Shown here: positions 6,085 to 9,362 of the stretch, in pieces
How the letters are laid out: the number at the start of each line of letters is the position of its first letter
How positions within the stretch are numbered: the stretch's first letter is position 1
Source: Bacteroidota bacterium
GTDB taxonomy: Bacteria; Bacteroidota; Rhodothermia; Rhodothermales; UBA10348
NCBI GenBank assembly: GCA_027620595.1
Contig: JAQCDI010000075.1
Location: 1-9,362 of the forward strand
DNA: 9,362 nucleotides
Direction: 5' to 3'
Made by a program: the position numbers and the translations under genes
Notes under the pieces: generated by a model
Databases searched by the model: none
Told to the model about the DNA's origin: nothing
What the model saw: only the letters and a program-made list of their open reading frames with translations

Positions 6085-6086
6085 CG

Positions 6087-6557
6087 TTGTCCTCCTTACT
6101 GAACGAACTCAAGCAATCCCGCCCGTTCCGCCTGCCCGGACTGGAGGCCAGTGTGGCCCTGCTTCGGACGACGGCGCAGCTGCGTCGTCTGCTTGAGGCC
6201 GACCTTGGGAATCATGGCATCACGCTGCAGCAGTTCAACGTCCTGCGCATCCTGCGCGGAGCGGGGGAAGCACTGCCCACCATGGATATTGCCGAGCGCA
6301 TGGTGGAACAGGAGCCGGGCATTACGCGGTTGCTCGGCCGTCTGGAATCCAAGGGTTTGATCGAGCGTCGTCGCTGCGAGGACGACGGCCGCCGGATGCT
6401 GGTGGGCATTACCGACGCCGGAATCCTTGTGCTGCAACAGGTTGGAGATCCAAAGGACTTCCTCGGGGCATCGGAGGAAGCCGGAATGTCCTCCGAGGAC
6501 CTGGAAGCCCTTATTGTGCTGCTGGGCAAGGCCCGAAAGGCCCTGGAACGATTCTGA
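6087..6557 (+). CDS. MarR-family winged-helix transcriptional regulator
   Basis: 156 residues from TTG 6087. The winged helix covers about residues 45-115: GITLQQFNVLRILRG, then the recognition region TMDIAERMVEQEPGITRLLGRLESKGLIERR and the wing RCEDDGRRMLVGITDAG, which is the D-x-R-R wing typical of MarR proteins. Flanking N- and C-terminal helices would form the dimer interface. Such proteins usually repress nearby stress, efflux or catabolic genes and release DNA on ligand or thiol signals. Three Cys-free helices dominate, with a single Cys at residue 97 in the wing. The nearest candidate targets are its own promoter and the convergent exported phosphoesterase gene. No ribosome binding site is seen before the TTG; a TTG start on a regulator may keep levels low. 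It ends 15 bases from the stop of the convergent gene. Confidence 0.88.
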   Translation: MSSLLNELKQSRPFRLPGLEASVALLRTTAQLRRLLEADLGNHGITLQQFNVLRILRGAGEALPTMDIAERMVEQEPGITRLLGRLESKGLIERRRCEDDGRRMLVGITDAGILVLQQVGDPKDFLGASEEAGMSSEDLEALIVLLGKARKALERF

Positions 6558-6572
6558 CGCGGTTGGCCCGGT

Positions 6573-7697
6573 TTACTGGGGCAACGGCACGGAAACCGAA
6601 AACACAGGATGTGTTTCCGGAGCCGTGATGGCATTGAGCACCTCGAAAGAGAGGTCCAGACTGGGCATCCGATCGCCCGTCTTGACTTCCAGGGTGATGG
6701 TATGGTGCGGTGGGACGTCCACCAGGTTGGCGCGGTCCTGGAAACGGAAGGCGGAGACGTTCCGAAGCGTGAACCATGCATCGGACGTGTTCTGGATGCT
6801 GACACGGGCCACGGACGTGTCTCCCAGGTAGCCGGACGAGGTTACCTTCAGCGATGCCTCGATCAAGGGACGCAAATGGGCTTCCCGCCCGATGATGGAG
6901 TCCAGGTAGTAGGCCACCGTGCGACCTTCGAACAGGGCCTCCCGAATGGCGGCTTCGGAGCGTTCCGTGGCAAAGACGATGGTCACGGGCCGATGTCCAC
7001 CGCCAGCGATATCGTACTGCCAATCCACCAGGCCGTGGATATCTGACGTGCCGATGATGGTCAGATCATGTTCCAGGGCCAGGGCGATGGCCTCGTCCGA
7101 GTAGGTGAGATCGTTGACGACCTCGATGCCGTGGATCAGCCCGCGCTCGATGAGCGACATCTGTTCGGGCTCTAGTCGCGCCACTCCGTCCTTGCGCTGG
7201 GCGGTCCAGTTGGGGTGGTTGATGAACGTGAAGCCACCCTGGGCTCCTGCCGCTTCATATGCATCTTCTGCATCCTCCTGGAGCAACGGGTTGGCATCCG
7301 AGAGGAAAATGCTGTTGGCATGTCCGTAGGGGAGGGAGCGCGTGATTTCCGAGCCGCGGATGACAATCAGATCGCTTCCTTCAGCGGATCGGGTAGCAAT
7401 ATCGAAGGCCCGATTGCGATCGGGATGGGGAATGTCGGCGCGGTGGGGCTGGTACTCGAGGTGCTCCGTGATGGCAATGCAATCGATGCCATCCCGCTGG
7501 GCTTCCTGGACGCGCACAGTGGGCCACACATCGCCATCGGAAAAGACCGTGTGCATGTGCAGATCGCACGTCAGGCTGAGATACTCCGCCGTGTCCGGAA
7601 AGGAAATGACCCGCCCGCCATCGTGGGAGTGACCATGCTGGGCTGCGGTGGTCAGCGGGGAGAAGACAAGGAACACGAGAAGCGCGCTTCGCAACAT
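6573..7697 (-). CDS. Exported PHP-domain phosphoesterase (Sb-PDE-like)
   Basis: 374 residues. MLRSALLVFLVFSPLTTAAQ is a Sec signal peptide, followed by a His-rich start (HGHSHDGG). The PHP metal site is complete by motif: CDLHMHTVFSDGD (His47, His49, Asp54), AITEHLEY (His79), RGSEIT (Glu117), INHPNW (His161) and GTSDIHG (Asp219, His221). The last roughly 90 residues (from about 285) look like a beta-sandwich domain of unknown partner. The architecture matches exported PHP proteins annotated as Sb-PDE family phosphodiesterases, which split organophosphate diesters; the natural substrate is unknown. Cytoplasmic PHP proteins such as histidinol phosphatase or the polymerase PHP domain lack the signal peptide. 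There is no clear ribosome binding site. The stop is TAA, and the gene is convergent with the MarR gene. Confidence 0.88.
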   Translation of the reverse strand: MLRSALLVFLVFSPLTTAAQHGHSHDGGRVISFPDTAEYLSLTCDLHMHTVFSDGDVWPTVRVQEAQRDGIDCIAITEHLEYQPHRADIPHPDRNRAFDIATRSAEGSDLIVIRGSEITRSLPYGHANSIFLSDANPLLQEDAEDAYEAAGAQGGFTFINHPNWTAQRKDGVARLEPEQMSLIERGLIHGIEVVNDLTYSDEAIALALEHDLTIIGTSDIHGLVDWQYDIAGGGHRPVTIVFATERSEAAIREALFEGRTVAYYLDSIIGREAHLRPLIEASLKVTSSGYLGDTSVARVSIQNTSDAWFTLRNVSAFRFQDRANLVDVPPHHTITLEVKTGDRMPSLDLSFEVLNAITAPETHPVFSVSVPLPQ

Positions 7698-7728
7698 GGA
7701 TCGATCCGGCTGGACTGGGGGAGGAAGC

Positions 7729-7744
7729 GGAGATCTAGGTCTCC
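7729..7744. promoter_or_regulatory. 16-bp near-perfect palindrome upstream of the PHP gene
   Basis: GGAGATCTAGGTCTCC pairs in seven of eight positions around a CTAG centre. It lies 32 bases upstream of the phosphoesterase ATG in a 102-base gap, a fitting position for an operator or a 5' leader hairpin. Only the symmetry is evidence. Confidence 0.25.
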
Positions 7745-7770
7745 CGGTACAGAAGAGTGTTAGGAAACCG

Positions 7771-7792
7771 TGACCAGTGCAGGAGCTGGCCA
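7771..7792 (-). terminator. Weak hairpin downstream of pnuC
   Basis: On the minus strand TGGCCAG (7792-7786) and CTGGTCA (7777-7771) pair over 7 bp with one G-U, around an 8-base loop, beginning 8 bases past the pnuC stop. What follows is CGGTTTCC, not a good U-tract. It may slow read-through from pnuC into the phosphoesterase gene. Confidence 0.3.
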
Positions 7793-7799
7793 GACAGGG

Positions 7800-8459
7800 T
7801 CAATTCGCTCCCGGGGACTGAAGGGCGTTCATCGATCGGACCCACTCCCGATACCCCATCACGCACAGGACGAGGAAGATGGCATATTGTCCAGCGAACA
7901 GGAAAAGCCCCTTCAGGATGTAGATCGTGATGGCCGCGACATCAATCACGAACCAGTAGACCCAGTTCTCGAGGCGCTTGCGGGCCATGAACCACATGGC
8001 GATGAGACTGGCAACGGTCGTGAAGGCGTCTCCGTACGGATAGGCCGGTACCGGCGCATCGCCCGAAGCCCAAGCCTGCGCCCAGTCGATGGAATCATTG
8101 ATATGTTCGAGCACCCAGGCGGCGATGACGTCAAGGTGGCTCATGCCCCACCCCCACGCGAAGACCAGCAGCATGGTGACGATAGCCCATACCACATTCG
8201 CCGTTCGCGACATGGTGGTTACCGGTAACGCCTGGGCCGGGTCGTTTCCGCCGCGCGCCCAGTGGATCCACCCGTACACGTTCATCCCGATGTAGTAGAC
8301 ATGCAGCAGCATGTCCGAGTACAGGAACGAATCGTAGAACACGACGGCGGCCGTTGCCACCGACAGGAGCCCGGTAGGCCAGCACCAGATGTTCTGGCGG
8401 GTGAGCAGATAGACGCTCAACAAGCCGGAGAGGGCCGCAATGGCTTCGAGCATCAACAT
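7800..8459 (-). CDS. pnuC: Nicotinamide riboside transporter PnuC
   Basis: 219 residues, almost all hydrophobic helices, in the usual PnuC length range. It imports nicotinamide riboside through the inner membrane for NAD synthesis. Family features are QNIWCWPTGLLS (22-33), VYYIGMNVYGWIHWARGG (54-71) with the W-x-x-W substrate-site motif, GDAFTTVASLIAMWFMARKR (143-162), ENWVYWFVIDV (164-174) with a second aromatic pair, and YILKGLFLFAGQYAIFLVLC. About seven to eight membrane segments are expected. The start ATG 8459 overlaps the upstream prolyl-tRNA deacylase gene by 7 bases (ATGTTGA); a second ATG at 8453 gives a TGATG junction. Either way translational coupling is likely. No nadR or NAD-linked riboswitch is visible nearby. 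Confidence 0.93.
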   Translation of the reverse strand: MLMLEAIAALSGLLSVYLLTRQNIWCWPTGLLSVATAAVVFYDSFLYSDMLLHVYYIGMNVYGWIHWARGGNDPAQALPVTTMSRTANVVWAIVTMLLVFAWGWGMSHLDVIAAWVLEHINDSIDWAQAWASGDAPVPAYPYGDAFTTVASLIAMWFMARKRLENWVYWFVIDVAAITIYILKGLFLFAGQYAIFLVLCVMGYREWVRSMNALQSPGAN

Positions 8460-8959
8460 ACGTCCGGTACCTCCATCACATTCGGTTCGTGGCCCGTGGC
8501 AGCCAGCAGTTGTCGGACCCCTTCGGATTCCAGGACAAGGGTGGATGTGTTGACCAAGGGATGACAGCGCACAGCGTCCGCATCCCAGACCTGCCGGTCG
8601 ATGACCACCTCGACTGCCCGATCCTTGTCATTCATGACGCCCATCAGCGTGACCGAACCGGGTTCGACCCCGAGGTGCTCCATCAGGCGACGCTCCGATG
8701 CAAAGCTGAGCCGACCGGCATCAAGGCGTTGGCCGAGGGCCATCAGGTCCACCTGCTTGTCGTGGGGGACCACCACCAGGACATGTCGGCGCCCCTTCTT
8801 GTCCCTGACGAACAGGTTCTTGGTGCGTTGCCCCCGGCGGATGTCCACGAGGGCCGTCACCTGGTCCACGGTGAATACCGCCGCGTGGTCATGCCGCTCG
8901 TAGGCAATGCCGTGTTCCTCGAGGAAGCGGATGGCGTTCGCAATGCGTTCGGAGGACAT
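8453..8959 (-). CDS. prdX: Prolyl-tRNA deacylase, PrdX/ProXp type (YbaK/ProRS-editing domain)
   Basis: 168 residues forming one free-standing editing domain. Such cytosolic proteins hydrolyse mischarged tRNA(Pro), mostly Ala-tRNA(Pro). Motifs are RTKNLFVRDKKG (46-56) with the catalytic Lys47, LSFASERRLMEHLGVEPGSV (84-103), VTLMGVMNDKDRAVEVVIDR (103-122) and CHPLVNTSTLVL (132-143), which match PrdX proteins better than YbaK. The ATG at 8959 has no clear ribosome binding site and lies 15 bases after the stop of the upstream membrane protein. The reading frame ends inside the pnuC start. The linkage to an NAD precursor transporter makes no obvious metabolic sense and probably reflects shared housekeeping expression. 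Confidence 0.9.
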   Translation of the reverse strand: MSSERIANAIRFLEEHGIAYERHDHAAVFTVDQVTALVDIRRGQRTKNLFVRDKKGRRHVLVVVPHDKQVDLMALGQRLDAGRLSFASERRLMEHLGVEPGSVTLMGVMNDKDRAVEVVIDRQVWDADAVRCHPLVNTSTLVLESEGVRQLLAATGHEPNVMEVPDVC

Positions 8960-8974
8960 GCCGGGGTTTACCGC

Positions 8975-9358
8975 TCAAGGCAGGATGGGATCGGTAGCGT
9001 CGGTTCGGGAAGGCTGCCAGAAAATAGCGAAATGGATCCAGAGGATGGCGGCCAGGAGGACACCCTGCGAAATAAGGATCAATCCACCACCCGAGATCCG
9101 GCCAACGTTGTCGTGGAGGGCAAACGTCAACGAGCGGTTTTCTTCGGACATCAACAGGAAAACAAGGATCGTGGAGGATGCGATGAGGGCCATCAGGAAC
9201 AGGTGGATGCGGGCCAGCCACACCCAGATCCGGTTTCCGCCCAACAGGACGATGCCCAGGGGCAGGAACAGCGGATCGAAATCCACAGCGTTGATGCTGC
9301 CTGCGGCCAGGGCCAACGCATATTGCATTGTGGCCACCATACCGACCACCGAGCACAT
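8975..9358 (-). CDS. Small integral membrane protein, unrecognised
   Basis: 127 residues from ATG 9358, but only four bases remain upstream and the codon before (GTC) is not a stop, so the true start may lie outside the window. Hydrophobic stretches at about residues 5-20, 29-40, 51-70 and 94-114 suggest four membrane helices. A polar loop SEENRSLTFALHDNVGRISG separates the third and fourth, and the tail WQPSRTDATDPILP is short and hydrophilic. Trp-, Arg- and His-containing segments (NRIWVWLARIH, WIHFAIF) sit at helix ends. I do not recognise the family. It is probably the first visible gene of an operon with the deacylase and pnuC. Confidence 0.65.
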   Translation of the reverse strand: MCSVVGMVATMQYALALAAGSINAVDFDPLFLPLGIVLLGGNRIWVWLARIHLFLMALIASSTILVFLLMSEENRSLTFALHDNVGRISGGGLILISQGVLLAAILWIHFAIFWQPSRTDATDPILP

Positions 9359-9362
9359 GACG

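Noticed and set aside
6567..6580. Small hairpin between the MarR and PHP genes as a terminator
   Set aside because: Only a 5-bp stem with one G-U pair, no U-tract, and it overlaps the PHP stop codon.
8453..8470. NAD-linked riboswitch or operator directly before pnuC
   Set aside because: pnuC starts inside the upstream coding region, leaving no untranslated leader.

Overview
The window is GC-rich (roughly 60 % by eye), densely coding bacterial DNA with short intergenic gaps, few convincing Shine-Dalgarno sequences, and GTG/TTG starts. The set of families and their protein style point to a Bacteroidota-like lineage, perhaps Rhodothermota (Rhodothermia). That placement is inference: there is no rRNA or other marker in the window. 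No stretch longer than about 130 bases lacks a gene. No tRNA, rRNA, CRISPR array, insertion sequence or phage gene was seen.

Layout. (1) 1-1385, minus: the N-terminal 461 codons of an FdhF/YdeP-type molybdopterin oxidoreductase that runs off the left edge. It is divergent from a small SdpI-family membrane protein (1423-1773, plus), which ends at a strong bidirectional terminator. (2) 3985 down to 1839, minus: cutC, then a 38-codon secreted-peptide ORF, then a di-haem cytochrome c peroxidase (MauG/CcpA type) lipoprotein split by one in-frame TAG. (3) 4116-6557, plus: an exported M20 metallopeptidase, an O6-alkylguanine-DNA alkyltransferase with no canonical start codon where homology says it should begin, and a MarR-family regulator. 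(4) 7697 down to 6573, minus: an exported PHP-domain phosphoesterase, convergent with the MarR gene. (5) 9358 down to 7800, minus: a likely operon of a four-helix membrane protein of unknown family, a PrdX-type prolyl-tRNA deacylase, and the nicotinamide riboside transporter PnuC, with 15-bp spacing and then a 7-bp overlap.

How the genes work together. Most are stand-alone metabolic or maintenance genes: redox chemistry, copper homeostasis, peptide turnover, DNA alkylation repair, tRNA proofreading and NAD precursor uptake. I see no convincing new multi-gene system. The items most worth a second look are the single amber codon that cuts the cytochrome c peroxidase between its two haem sites, a perfect 10-bp inverted repeat that would pair over that gene's start codon, the missing start codon of the alkyltransferase, and sequence dyads at the two divergent gene pairs.
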